A DNA stretch of 64,000 bases from JBGSTR01 sp963707135 (GTDB taxonomy: Bacteria > Pseudomonadota > Gammaproteobacteria > Chromatiales > Chromatiaceae): NCBI GenBank assembly GCA_963707135.1, contig CAVPOY010000034.1:1-64000 (forward strand). The letters are read 5' to 3'. Both the position numbers and the translations under genes were made by a program. Position 1 is the stretch's first letter, and each line of letters starts with the position of its first letter. The notes under the pieces are model-generated. The model did no database searches, was not told where the DNA came from, and saw nothing but the letters and a program-made list of their open reading frames with translations. Positions 34,338 to 43,148 of this stretch are shown here, piece by piece.

Positions 34338-36134
34338 ATGCCAAAGCTGACAAAACCTGCCCTCATGCTGAGCATGTTGGCGACCACCCTTGCGGCCGGC
34401 CCGGTGCTCGCCAACGCCGAGCTGCAGAAGCTCCAGGACGATCCCAACCTCTGGGTCATGCCGAACGGCAACTACTCGAGCACCCGCTACAGCGCGCTCG
34501 ATCAGATCAACGCGGACAATGTCAAGGACCTCAAGGTCGCCTGGACCTTCTCGACCGGCGTGCTGCGCGGTCACGAAGGCGGTCCGCTGGTGATCGGCGA
34601 CGTGATGTATGTTCACACGCCGTTTCCCAACAAGGTCTTTGCGCTCGACCTGAACAACGACGGCAAGATCATCTGGAGCTACGAGCCCCGCCAGGACCCG
34701 AGCGTCATCCCGGTGATGTGCTGCGACACCGTCAACCGCGGCCTCGCCTACGCCGACGGCAAGATCTTCCTGTACCAGGCCGACACGACCCTGGTGGCCC
34801 TCGACGCCAAGACCGGCGAGAAGCTCTGGTCGGTGGTCAACGGCGATCCGTCCAAGGGCGGCACCGGAACCGCGGCCCCGATGGTCGTCAAGGACAAGGT
34901 CTATGTCGGCATCAGCGGCGGCGAGTTCGGTGTTCGCGGCTACCTGACCGCCTACAACACCGCCGACGGCTCCATGGCGTGGCGCGGCTACTCGATGGGA
35001 CCGGACGCCGACACCCTGATGGACCCGGAGAAGACCACGCACCTCGGCCAACCGGTCGGCAAGGACTCCGGCACCGCGACCTGGGAAGGCGATCAGTGGA
35101 AGATCGGTGGCGGCACCACCTGGGGCTGGTTCTCCTACGATCCCGACCTGAACCTCGTCTACTACGGCACCGGCAATCCCAGCACCTGGAATCCGGTGCA
35201 GCGCCCCGGCGACAACCGCTGGTCCATGACCATCTTCGCGCGCGACGCCGACACCGGCATGGCCAAGTGGGTCTACCAGATGACGCCCCACGACGAGTGG
35301 GACTACGACGGCATCAACGAGATGATCCTCGCCGACATGGAGGTCAAGGGTCAGCCGCGCAAGGCCCTGGTCCACTTCGACCGCAACGGCTTCGGCTACA
35401 CCCTCGACCGCGTGACCGGCGAGCTGCTGGTCGCCGAGAAGTACGACCCGGCCGTCAACTGGGCGACCCATGTCGATATGGAGACCGGCCGCCCGCAGGT
35501 CGTTCCCCAGTACTCCACCGCGCACAACGGCGAGGACGTGAACACCACGGGCATCTGCCCGGCCGCGCTCGGCACCAAGGACCAGCAGCCGGCCGCCTAC
35601 TCGCCGCAAACCGGGCTGTTCTACGTGCCGACCAACCACGTCTGCATGGACTACGAGCCGTTCCGCGTCTCCTACACGGCCGGTCAGCCCTACGTCGGCG
35701 CCACGCTGACCATGTACCCGGCGCCCGGCGGCGATCACCTGGGCAACTTCATCGCCTGGGATGCCAACGAGGGCAAGATCGTCTGGTCGAACCCGGAGCA
35801 GTTCTCGGTCTGGAGCGGCGCGTTGGCGACCGCTGGCGACGTGGTGTTCTACGGCACGCTGGAGGGCTACCTGAAGGCCGTCGACGCCAAGACCGGCAAG
35901 GAGCTGTACAAGTTCAAGACCCCGTCCGGCATCATCGGCAACGTCAACACCTACACCCACAAGGGCAAGCAGTACGTTGCCGTGTTGTCCGGCCTCGGCG
36001 GCTGGGCCGGCATCGGCATGGCGGCTGGCCTGACCGAGCCGACCGCCGGTCTCGGCGCGGTCGGCGCCTACGCGTCGCTGAGCGACTACACCCAGCTGGG
36101 TGGTCAGCTCACGGTGTTCGAGCTTCCGAACTAA
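34338..36134 (+). CDS. xoxF: Lanthanide-dependent methanol dehydrogenase XoxF
   Basis: 598 aa periplasmic PQQ quinoprotein oxidising methanol. A signal peptide ends around VLANA (residue 27). The eight-bladed propeller shows repeated W-motifs. The adjacent-cysteine disulfide is MCCDT (Cys128-Cys129). The metal site reads HDEWDYDG, with Asp322 and Asp324; the second aspartate two residues on is the hallmark of lanthanide-using XoxF, where calcium-type MxaF has alanine. Followed by xoxG and xoxJ. No mxaFI is in the window. Lanthanide-responsive regulation is plausible but no regulator gene is here. Confidence 0.97.
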   Translation: MPKLTKPALMLSMLATTLAAGPVLANAELQKLQDDPNLWVMPNGNYSSTRYSALDQINADNVKDLKVAWTFSTGVLRGHEGGPLVIGDVMYVHTPFPNKVFALDLNNDGKIIWSYEPRQDPSVIPVMCCDTVNRGLAYADGKIFLYQADTTLVALDAKTGEKLWSVVNGDPSKGGTGTAAPMVVKDKVYVGISGGEFGVRGYLTAYNTADGSMAWRGYSMGPDADTLMDPEKTTHLGQPVGKDSGTATWEGDQWKIGGGTTWGWFSYDPDLNLVYYGTGNPSTWNPVQRPGDNRWSMTIFARDADTGMAKWVYQMTPHDEWDYDGINEMILADMEVKGQPRKALVHFDRNGFGYTLDRVTGELLVAEKYDPAVNWATHVDMETGRPQVVPQYSTAHNGEDVNTTGICPAALGTKDQQPAAYSPQTGLFYVPTNHVCMDYEPFRVSYTAGQPYVGATLTMYPAPGGDHLGNFIAWDANEGKIVWSNPEQFSVWSGALATAGDVVFYGTLEGYLKAVDAKTGKELYKFKTPSGIIGNVNTYTHKGKQYVAVLSGLGGWAGIGMAAGLTEPTAGLGAVGAYASLSDYTQLGGQLTVFELPN

Positions 36135-36161
36135 CCCACTGCGATTCAGCTCGCGAGCAGT

Positions 36162-36190
36162 TCCGCCGCCCGCCCAGGGCGGGCGGCGGA
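36162..36190 (+). terminator. Very stable hairpin between xoxF and xoxG
   Basis: tccgccgcccgccc (36162-36175) and its exact complement at 36177-36190, a 14-bp GC stem, with no T-run. It probably stabilises the xoxF 3' end and lowers xoxG expression rather than stopping transcription fully. Confidence 0.6.
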
Positions 36191-36238
36191 CCTTCCCGGC
36201 GCCACCGTGCGCAAGCATCCCGTTCAACGAGGTTCGCA

Positions 36239-36697
36239 ATGGCTTCATCCACAGCACGCCGCCTTCGCGCGAGCGCGATTGCGCTAACGACCGTCTGTGG
36301 AGTCTTCGCGGCCACCGCGCGGGCCGATTACGCCAGCTTTTCTTTTTCGCCCCAAACCCCTTACTACGCCGAGAACGGCAAGGTCGATTTCGGCACCTAC
36401 AACGGCTTTCGGCGCTACCATTCGGAGTGCCATGTCTGTCACGGCCCCGCGGGACTCGGAAGCTCCTATGCCCCGGCGTTGATGAAATCGCTGCAGGCCC
36501 TCACGTACCGGCAGTTCGTCGACGTCATCATCAAGGGTAGAGAAGGACCTAATCAGCAGGTGATGCCGTCCTTCGCCGACAACATGAACGTCTTGCCCTA
36601 CCTGAACGACATTTACGCCTACCTCAAGGCCCGCTCTGACGGCATCATCGGCCCCGCCCGACCCGACAAGTTCCCCAAAGTGGGGCAGGCCCAGTAG
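36239..36697 (+). CDS. xoxG: Cytochrome c electron acceptor of XoxF
   Basis: 152 aa secreted c-type cytochrome that takes electrons from XoxF. Signal peptide (ASAIALTTVCGVFAATARA), one heme site CHVCH (Cys64, Cys67, His68) and a QVMPSFADNM segment with a likely axial methionine. GAGG precedes the ATG. Identified mainly by position directly after xoxF; the sequence is a short mono-heme cytochrome as expected. Confidence 0.9.
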   Translation: MASSTARRLRASAIALTTVCGVFAATARADYASFSFSPQTPYYAENGKVDFGTYNGFRRYHSECHVCHGPAGLGSSYAPALMKSLQALTYRQFVDVIIKGREGPNQQVMPSFADNMNVLPYLNDIYAYLKARSDGIIGPARPDKFPKVGQAQ

Positions 36698-36731
36698 GTC
36701 GGGCGACTCGCACGCACGACGAGCCAGGTTC

Positions 36732-37650
36732 TTGCCCAGTAGCCAATCGCGAACGGGGGGTGCTCGTCCGGGGACAGCGAACGGGCGAGAGTTGCTCGCC
36801 GGCGGAAATGCTGGCCGCGCCTCGGGACTGTCCCTCCTGTTTGCCGCTTTGGTGCTCCTGAGCCGGCACCGCCACCGGCGCCGCCACCGACCACGAGGCC
36901 CGCACAGGCGAGTTCCTCACCGTCTGCGGGGAGCCCAACAACCTCCCGTTCTCCAATGACAAGGGCGAGGGCTTCGAGAACCGGATCGCCGAGCTGATCG
37001 CCGGCGAGCTGGGACTGAAGCTGCACTATCGATGGTGGCCCCAGACCGTCGGGTTCGTGCGCAACACGCTGCAGGTTCGGCTGTGCGACCTGATCATGGG
37101 CATCACCTCGGTCAACGAGCTGGTGCAGAACACCAACCCCTATTACCGCTCGGTCTACAGCCTGGTCTATCGCTCCGATTCGGGGCTCAGCATCGCGTCC
37201 CTTGAGGATCCCGCGCTCAAGGCCCTTCGCCTGGGCGTGGTCGCCGGTACACCGCCGGCGACACTGCTGTCGCGCTACGGACTGATGGAGGGCACCCGGT
37301 CCTACCAGAGGACGGTGGACACCCGCTTGTACGCCCCGGCGATGGACGCCATCGGCGACCTCGCGAAGGGTGAGCTGGACGTTGCGGTCATCTGGGGACC
37401 GATCGCGGGTTATGCGGCCAAGCAGCCGGGGACGTCCCTGACCGTCGTCCCACTGCCCGCCCGGGAGGACTCGGTGCAACTGGCATTCAGCGTCTCGATG
37501 GGGATTCGCCACCGTGAGACCGCGTGGAAGCACGAGCTGAACGCGCTGATCGAGCGTCTGACGCCTCAGATACGGTCGATCCTGCTCGACTACCGCGTGC
37601 CCCTGCTGGACGATCAGGACCGACCCATCATCTCCCCTGCCGCCCAATAG
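36732..37650 (+). CDS. xoxJ: XoxJ periplasmic binding-fold protein, apparent frameshift in signal peptide
   Basis: Substrate-binding-protein-fold partner of XoxF, thought to help activate it. The mature part is clear in frame 1: FLTVCGEPNNLPFSNDKGEGFENRIAELIA, LGLKLHYRWWPQTVGFVRNTL, CDLIMGITSVNELVQNTNPYYRS, ELDVAVIWGPIAGYAAKQPG. A hydrophobic signal (SGLSLLFAALVLLS) lies just before it but in frame 3, and frame 1 has a stop at 36859-36861. One indel near 36858-36862 would join them. The exact start (36732 taken here) is uncertain. Confidence 0.82.
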
Positions 37651-37995
37651 CGGCAACCGCGCGGGCGCGCAGCGGAGTCCATGAAACTTGGCGATTCGGG
37701 GCCACGGCGCAACCGCCCGATCTGCAATACCGATGTTCAGCCCTGACCTCTCCCGCGAAAAGAGAAGGGGCCGAAGCGGCTCCTGGAACCCTGAGGGTCG
37801 TGGCTCTACCGGGACCGTCGCGGCGAGCGTGCCTTATCCCTCAGGGACAAGGACAGGATGAGGGTCTCTTCAAGCTCGCGTAGCGATTTCCTTGCCTTGA
37901 CCATCTCGGCGGAACCTCGCTCACCGAGGCGTCTTCCCGACGGAGAGGGAGGAATGGGACATTCAGTCCCTCAAAGTACTCCAGGATCATTCTTG
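37651..37995. other. Intergenic region with degenerate REP-like sequence
   Basis: Around 37743-37800 the DNA reads acctctcccgcg...agagaagggg and a later ggaaccctgaggg, a diverged version of the palindrome family seen near 43.3 and 51.4 kb. No gene assigned. Confidence 0.4.
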
Positions 37996-38631
37996 ATGAT
38001 CGGTCTTCATTGTATTCGTACGAGTGTCTTTGCGATCTTTGCGCCTTTGCGGTCCAGATTCGATATTCGGCCCCTGGCGATATTCTGCCTCGCGATACTG
38101 ATCTGCCCGCTTGCAAGCACGGATGGTGCAGACACCGGTGCGCTCTTTTCGCCGGAGGGCTACCGCATCGCCGCGTTCATGGGACCGGTTCCGGACTCAC
38201 TCGACGGCGCGGTCACCGTGGGGACCGCGGCGGTACGCCACCTGGTCGAACAGGGCGGCGCGGTGCTGATCGACGTGCTGCCGGCGCCGCCCAAGCCCGA
38301 CGGGCTCCCCCCGAACGCGCTCTGGATGCCCCCGGAGCGTCGTAACATACCGGGCTCCATCTGGCTGCCAAACGTCGGCTACGGCCGGCTGTCCGACGAG
38401 CTGGAGTCTTACTACAGGGACAATCTCGATCGTCTCGCCGCGGGCGACCCGGACAAGACGCTCGTCATCTACTGCCTCGCGGACTGCTGGATGTCTTGGA
38501 ACGCCGCGCGGCGTGCCGTCGGCTACGGATACCGCGGCGTCCACTGGTACCCGGACGGGAGCACGGGTTGGGAGGCCGAGGGTCTGCCCGTGGAGAAGGC
38601 CACCCCCGTGCCGGACGATCAATCGAGGTAG
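37996..38631 (+). CDS. PQQ-associated CXXCW-motif rhodanese-like protein
   Basis: About 211 aa from the ATG at 37996; true start uncertain because a CTTTGCG repeat overlaps the N-terminus and TTG at 38047 is an alternative. A hydrophobic segment (LAIFCLAILICPLAST) serves as signal. The mature part has rhodanese-like layout (GGAVLIDVLPAPPKPDGLPP, PERRNIPGSIWLPNVGYG) and the diagnostic IYCLADCWMSWNAARRAVGYGY: the CxxCW motif of the family found with PQQ alcohol dehydrogenases. Role unproven; periplasmic thiol chemistry is suggested. Its stop overlaps the convergent 207 aa gene by 13 bases. Confidence 0.85.
   Translation: MIGLHCIRTSVFAIFAPLRSRFDIRPLAIFCLAILICPLASTDGADTGALFSPEGYRIAAFMGPVPDSLDGAVTVGTAAVRHLVEQGGAVLIDVLPAPPKPDGLPPNALWMPPERRNIPGSIWLPNVGYGRLSDELESYYRDNLDRLAAGDPDKTLVIYCLADCWMSWNAARRAVGYGYRGVHWYPDGSTGWEAEGLPVEKATPVPDDQSR
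38029..38054. repeat. Threefold CTTTGCG repeat
   Basis: ctttgcgat, ctttgcgc, ctttgcggt in a row. The reverse complement (accgcaaaggcgcaaag type) resembles short intergenic repeats common in environmental bacteria (from memory). Here it falls at the 5' end of the CXXCW gene. Confidence 0.5.
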
Positions 38632-39242
38632 ACGGCGAGCGTCCGCGCCAGGAACCCTATCCGCTGCTCCACGGCAATTGGGCGTGTGCAGAGATACGGG
38701 ATGGTCTTCTCGCGCTCATCGAACATCCGCTGCTCCAGCTCCAGGCGCTGGCTCAGCGCGGCGAGCTGGCCAGCCGCCGATTCGGACGGGTCCTGCTCCA
38801 GCCGGACCATCTCGTCGAGCTCCTTTCCGAGCACCTCGGCCCGTCGCTGCTGGTCCCGCGAGTAGCGCTTGATCCCGGAGATCAGCGTGTTACGGTCCCG
38901 GTTCAGGGTGTCGAGTACCCCGGCGAAGGCGAGCGCGAGCATCCTGTCTCTTGAGCCGGACTCCAATCCGGAGGCGAAGGACTCGATCGCCCGCTCCGCC
39001 TCGGACTCGGTGACTCGCGGACCCGCGATCCGCTGCACCAGCGCGGCTACTGCCGGGTCGTCGCGCCAGGCCGACCCGATGCCGTCCAGCGCGGGGCCGT
39101 CCCAGACCGCGGCCGCGGGCACCTCCGGGACCAGCGCCTGCTCGCAGGGCCAATCCGTATCCGGTCCCGCCGCGCCCTGCCCCGCGGTCAGCCCGAGCAC
39201 TGCGGCGCAGACCGAATGACCCAAGTACTTGAAGAATTTCAT
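38619..39242 (-). CDS. Secreted hypothetical protein of the quinoprotein ABC cluster
   Basis: 207 aa. Signal peptide (FFKYLGHSVCAAVLGLTAGQGAAG), then a largely helical, charged protein with coiled-coil potential at ~115-190 (RYSRDQQRRAEVLGKELDEM, QLAALSQRLELEQRMFDER). Two cysteines (CEQALVP, YLCTRP) could form a disulfide. I do not recognise the family, but its place after the ABC permease gene suggests it works with that exporter or with the quinoprotein. Confidence 0.7.
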   Translation of the reverse strand: MKFFKYLGHSVCAAVLGLTAGQGAAGPDTDWPCEQALVPEVPAAAVWDGPALDGIGSAWRDDPAVAALVQRIAGPRVTESEAERAIESFASGLESGSRDRMLALAFAGVLDTLNRDRNTLISGIKRYSRDQQRRAEVLGKELDEMVRLEQDPSESAAGQLAALSQRLELEQRMFDEREKTIPYLCTRPIAVEQRIGFLARTLAVYLD

Positions 39243-39261
39243 ATCCCGTGCTCCGGCGACG

Positions 39262-40065
39262 TCAGCCGCCCTGCTTGAATCTCATCATTCCCCGACCGGG
39301 CTCGTAACCATAGATCGCTGCCCCGAGGAACACGGCCAGAGCCGCCACCAGCCCTCCCAGGGCCACGGCGTTGAGCTGGCCGTAGAGCGAGAAACGTATC
39401 AGCTCGACCGCCCAGGTGAAGGGGTTGAAACGGCAGATCTCGTAAAGGACCACACTCGAGTCGCGGATGCGCCACAGGGGATAGAGGGCCGAGGAGGCGA
39501 AAAACATCGGAAAGATGACGAAGTTCATCACCCCCGCGAAGTTCTCCAGCTGCCGTATCACCGACGACAGGTAGAGCCCCAGGGCACCAAGCATCAGCCC
39601 GGACAGCATCAGGGCCGGGAACGCCAGAAGGTAACCGAGGGCCGGCGGTCGCACGTCCCAGAACCAGGCGATGGCCAGGAACAGGTAGACCTGGGTCACC
39701 GCGATCAGCGCGCCCGCGACCAGCTTGCACAGCAGCAGGTACCAGCGCGGAAAAGGGCTGATCATCAGCAGGCGCATGCTGCCCACTTCCCGGTCGTAGA
39801 CCATCGACAGCGAGCTCTGCATCCCGCCGAACAAAAGGATCATGGCCGCCAGCCCCGGGACGATGTACTCCTCGTAGAGGATATAGGTCTCGTAGGGCGG
39901 GATGATGGACACGCCGAGGATCGAGCGGAATCCGGCGGCGAAAATGAACAGCCACACCAGGGGCCGCACCAGCGCGCCGAAGAACCGCTCCCGCTGGTGC
40001 AGGAACCGGAGCCCTTCCCGGGCCACAATCCCCAGCAGGCAGCGCAGGTACTGAGCCGGACTCAC
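39262..40065 (-). CDS. ABC-2 type permease of the PQQ-alcohol-dehydrogenase-associated transporter
   Basis: 267 aa with six hydrophobic segments and the ABC-2 signature region (REVGSMRLLMISPFPRWYLL, then LMLSGLMLGALGLYLSS and FVIFPMFFASSALYPL). It is the permease of an exporter typical of PQQ-dehydrogenase loci (Ped-like). GTG start forms a GTGA overlap with the ATPase gene. The substrate is unknown; export of a cofactor, maturation factor or lipid-like compound is possible. Confidence 0.88.
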   Translation of the reverse strand: MSPAQYLRCLLGIVAREGLRFLHQRERFFGALVRPLVWLFIFAAGFRSILGVSIIPPYETYILYEEYIVPGLAAMILLFGGMQSSLSMVYDREVGSMRLLMISPFPRWYLLLCKLVAGALIAVTQVYLFLAIAWFWDVRPPALGYLLAFPALMLSGLMLGALGLYLSSVIRQLENFAGVMNFVIFPMFFASSALYPLWRIRDSSVVLYEICRFNPFTWAVELIRFSLYGQLNAVALGGLVAALAVFLGAAIYGYEPGRGMMRFKQGG

Positions 40066-40817
40066 TCGCCCCGCCCCCCGGTCAGCGCCCTGAATGCCGC
40101 TTCGACGGTGGCGGTGCCGGTGTCCGCCAGCACCCCGGCGGCGGTACCGCTGGCGAGCACCCGGCCACGGTGGATGACCACCACCAGGTCCTCGGGCCGC
40201 ACCTCGTCGACCAGATGCGTCGCCCAGAGCACGCCGACCCCGTCGCGGCTGCAGCCCTCGCGCACCTGGCGGATGATCTCGCCGCGGCTCTGGATGTCCA
40301 GCCCCACGGTGGGCTCGTCCGCCAACAGCAGGCGCGGCCGGTGCAGCCCGGCACGCAGCAGCTCGAGCCGCCGGCGCTGCCCGCCGCTGAGCTTGCGCAC
40401 CTTGTCGCCCGCGCGCTCGAGCAGTCCCAGCCCGCTCAGGGCCTCGTCGATCCTGCCGCGCAGGGCGGCATAGGAGAGGCCATGCAGGGCGCAGTAATAG
40501 CTCAGGTTCTGGCGCACGCTGAGGTCCAGGTCCAGGGTCGGCTGCTGGAATACGACGCCCAGGTGCGGCAGGGCCTCCCGCCCGCTGCGGCCCAAATCGT
40601 GGCCGAAGATCCGTATCCGCCCGGTTCGGCACAGGAACAGGCGCGTGATCAGCGAGAACAGGGTCGTCTTCCCGGCACCATTGACCCCCAGCAGGACGCA
40701 GAAGGCGCCGACCGGGACCGTGAAGGAGACGTCCTCCAGCACCCGCCGGCCGGGATAGTCGAACCCCACCCCCTCGAGCTCGAGCGCCGGTCCGCCCGCG
40801 GAGTCGACTCCCGTCAT
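40062..40817 (-). CDS. ABC transporter ATPase, PQQ-dehydrogenase-associated
   Basis: 251 aa. Walker A GVNGAGKTTLFS, Q-loop VVFQQPTLDLDLSV, signature KLSGGQRRRLEL, Walker B LLLADEPTVGLD, H-loop ATHLVDE. Energises the permease encoded just downstream. The ATG at 40817 was chosen for its 4-base overlap with the beta-propeller gene. Confidence 0.92.
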   Translation of the reverse strand: MTGVDSAGGPALELEGVGFDYPGRRVLEDVSFTVPVGAFCVLLGVNGAGKTTLFSLITRLFLCRTGRIRIFGHDLGRSGREALPHLGVVFQQPTLDLDLSVRQNLSYYCALHGLSYAALRGRIDEALSGLGLLERAGDKVRKLSGGQRRRLELLRAGLHRPRLLLADEPTVGLDIQSRGEIIRQVREGCSRDGVGVLWATHLVDEVRPEDLVVVIHRGRVLASGTAAGVLADTGTATVEAAFRALTGGRGE

Positions 40818-41806
40818 GGGGCGACCACGACCCCCCAGGGCATGCGGCCGACGGCCACGCTCTTGCGGACCCTGAGCTTGTCGACATCGATCACCGACAT
40901 GTCGTTGCTCACCCCGTTGGTCGTGAACATCCGCTTCTGGTCCGGGGAGAAGGCGAGGTTCCACACCCGCTGGCCGACCAACAGGTACTTCTCGACCTCC
41001 AGGCTCGCCACGTCGACCACCGCGACCCGGGCCGCCGGCCCCAGCGCCACGAAGGCCAGTCGCCCGTCGGCGCTGATGCGAATGCCGACCGGCTGGATGG
41101 ACTCCCTAGGCAGGCCGGGGACCTCGAAGCCGATCTTCTTCACGATCTCGTGGCTCGCGGCATCGATGACGCTGACCGTACCCCCTATCTCGGACGACAC
41201 CCAGACCTGCCGGCCATCCGGCGTAAACTGAGCGACCCGAGGCCGCTGGTCGACCAGCACGTTTGCGACGACCTCGCGGGTGCCCAGGTCGATGAAGTGG
41301 GCCATGTTCGTCGTCTCGGACGTGTTGACGAGCCATCGGCCGTCCGGACTGATCCCCATCCCCTCGGGCTCGACGCCGACCTGGATCTCGGTGACCTTGG
41401 TCCGCTCCTCGACGTCGATGACGGTGACCATGTTGTCGTCCTCGTTGGCCACATAGAGGAACCGCCCCTCGGGGCCGAGCGCGAGCAGCTCCGGATCCGG
41501 GCCGGACGGCAGGGTGTGCGTGACCTCCAGCGTCGCCAGATCCAGCACCTCGACGCGATCGACGTCGCTGGCGCAGACATAGAGCACCCGATTGTCGTGG
41601 CTGAGCGCGATCCCGCGGGGCCGCGCGCCGACCGCGACGACCTGCTTGATCGCGAGCGACTCGCCATCCACCACGGTGATGGTGTTGTCCTTCTCGCTGG
41701 AGACATAGACCGTATAGGCTTGGGCTCCGCCCGGGGCGGACAGGGCGAGCGCCATCACCAGGGTCCGGGCTACCTGGGCCGCGAGATGTGTCGCGTCGTA
41801 TCGCAT
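40814..41806 (-). CDS. YVTN-repeat beta-propeller protein, PQQ-dehydrogenase-associated
   Basis: 330 aa periplasmic seven-bladed propeller with a signal peptide (ARTLVMALALSAPGGAQA) and repeats of the type YVSSEKDNTITVVD, YVCASDVDRVEVLD, YVANEDDNMVTVID, WVSSEIGGTVSVID, FVALGPAARVAVVD. Homologues accompany the quinoprotein ABC system. Binding of PQQ or a dehydrogenase is conceivable. Start at 41806 fits the signal peptide. Confidence 0.87.
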   Translation of the reverse strand: MRYDATHLAAQVARTLVMALALSAPGGAQAYTVYVSSEKDNTITVVDGESLAIKQVVAVGARPRGIALSHDNRVLYVCASDVDRVEVLDLATLEVTHTLPSGPDPELLALGPEGRFLYVANEDDNMVTVIDVEERTKVTEIQVGVEPEGMGISPDGRWLVNTSETTNMAHFIDLGTREVVANVLVDQRPRVAQFTPDGRQVWVSSEIGGTVSVIDAASHEIVKKIGFEVPGLPRESIQPVGIRISADGRLAFVALGPAARVAVVDVASLEVEKYLLVGQRVWNLAFSPDQKRMFTTNGVSNDMSVIDVDKLRVRKSVAVGRMPWGVVVAP

Positions 41807-41900
41807 TTCGGCTCCCGCCTTGAGAGGGCTCGCTCGATGGATTCGGATCGTTCCCCGCCCAGAGGCGCCCGGGGCGGGCTCACGACGGCCCGCACGCCCG

Positions 41901-43148
41901 TTACCGAGCGGCACATTCGCTCTCCGGCCGATCGTAGCCGAGGGTGTCCAGCACCGAAGTCGGGTGCAGAAAGCCCGGCTGCGGCGAGACGGACACGAGC
42001 AGCCGCGGCGAGGTGATCAGGAGCGGCTGCCGCATCTGACCGTTCCAGTCCCGGAAGGAGACGGCGACACCCTTGAAGGCGGCAAGCTGGAACCTCGGGC
42101 CGAGCAGGTATTCGTGCAGCCGGGCCGTCTCGCTGGAGCCGGTGCGCGTGGCCGCCTCGCCGACGCTGCGCACGGCCAGCCAGGCGGCATAGTCACGCGG
42201 CGTCATCCAGCGCCCGGTCTGTTCGCGGAAGCGGCGCTGGAACTGGGTCGCCCCCCACTGCTCGTGAACGCCGCTCCAGGCGGTCGCGACCAGGCCCTGC
42301 GTGCCCCCCACGGGCCGCGGCAGATAGGTGCGGTAGTTCAGGTATTCGCCAAAAGCGTCTCGCTCGTCGGCGACCAACAGGATGTCGTAGTCCCCGACCT
42401 GGGTGAAGGCGTTGGCCTCCTGCTGCTCGGTGAAATGGCCCGAGTCCGTGCGCGTTGCGCCCGCCTCGAAGGTCCAGTCCTTCTCCTCCACGATCTTCCC
42501 GCCGAACCGCTTGGCGGAGCGCCGCAGCGCGTCGGCGAAGGCCTTGTCTCCAGGATGCTTTCCGACTACCAGGAACCAGTCCTTCCAGCGCTTCCACGCC
42601 AGATACTGGGCCAGGGCATCCGCGAGCATCGCCCGGCTCGGCAGGGTATGCAGCAGATTCGCCCGGCATTTGCTGACGCGCAAGGCGTCATCGGGTGCGC
42701 CGATGTTGAACAGCAGGCTGTCGGTCGCCTCCGGAAGGTCGGCGAGCCCCAGCAGCACGCTCGCCGGGAGGTTGACCAGGAACATTCGGATGCCGTCGCC
42801 GTGCAATTTTTGAAACGCGGCGTCCGGTGATTCTCCCGGCTGAAGCTCCAAAGGGAAAAGCTCGAACGCCTGGCCCGTGAAGCGGCCGGTCGTGTTGTTG
42901 TCCCGGATCCCCTGCTCCGCCCCCTCGACGCCCAGGTCGGCGATCGCCGGCTCGAGGGCGGACAGCGGAACATGGACGCCCTCGCCCTGGGTCAACAGCC
43001 CGATGGGGATCCGCAGCCCCGGCTCGGCGCCGGCGGCCCGTACGGTGACGAGCGCAAGCAGGACCCCGGCGAGGAAACCGATACGCCGGAGTTGGTCGGA
43101 GGACCGGTTAACGGATGGGGAGCGCGTGCGGAATCGACAGGATGCCAA
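41901..43148 (-). CDS. Periplasmic binding protein of the PQQ-associated ABC system
   Basis: About 415 aa. A signal peptide (RIGFLAGVLLALVTVRAAGA) is followed by a branched-chain-amino-acid-type binding fold: IPIGLLTQGEGVHVPLSALEP, FLVNLPASVLLGLADLPEATDSLLFNIGAP, WFLVVGKHPGDKAFADALRRS, DYDILLVADERDAFGEYL, GVHEQWGATQFQRRFREQTG, YAAWLAVRSVGEAA. No ATG precedes the signal; TTG at 43148 is my choice and is uncertain. The open frame extends upstream through a REP palindrome, which should be non-coding. Confidence 0.85.
   Translation of the reverse strand: MASCRFRTRSPSVNRSSDQLRRIGFLAGVLLALVTVRAAGAEPGLRIPIGLLTQGEGVHVPLSALEPAIADLGVEGAEQGIRDNNTTGRFTGQAFELFPLELQPGESPDAAFQKLHGDGIRMFLVNLPASVLLGLADLPEATDSLLFNIGAPDDALRVSKCRANLLHTLPSRAMLADALAQYLAWKRWKDWFLVVGKHPGDKAFADALRRSAKRFGGKIVEEKDWTFEAGATRTDSGHFTEQQEANAFTQVGDYDILLVADERDAFGEYLNYRTYLPRPVGGTQGLVATAWSGVHEQWGATQFQRRFREQTGRWMTPRDYAAWLAVRSVGEAATRTGSSETARLHEYLLGPRFQLAAFKGVAVSFRDWNGQMRQPLLITSPRLLVSVSPQPGFLHPTSVLDTLGYDRPESECAAR

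Noticed and set aside
34338..36134. Calcium-type MxaF or an ethanol dehydrogenase instead of XoxF
   Set aside because: The DYD pair (Asp322/Asp324) and the downstream xoxG/xoxJ mark XoxF; no mxaI or fused cytochrome domain is present.
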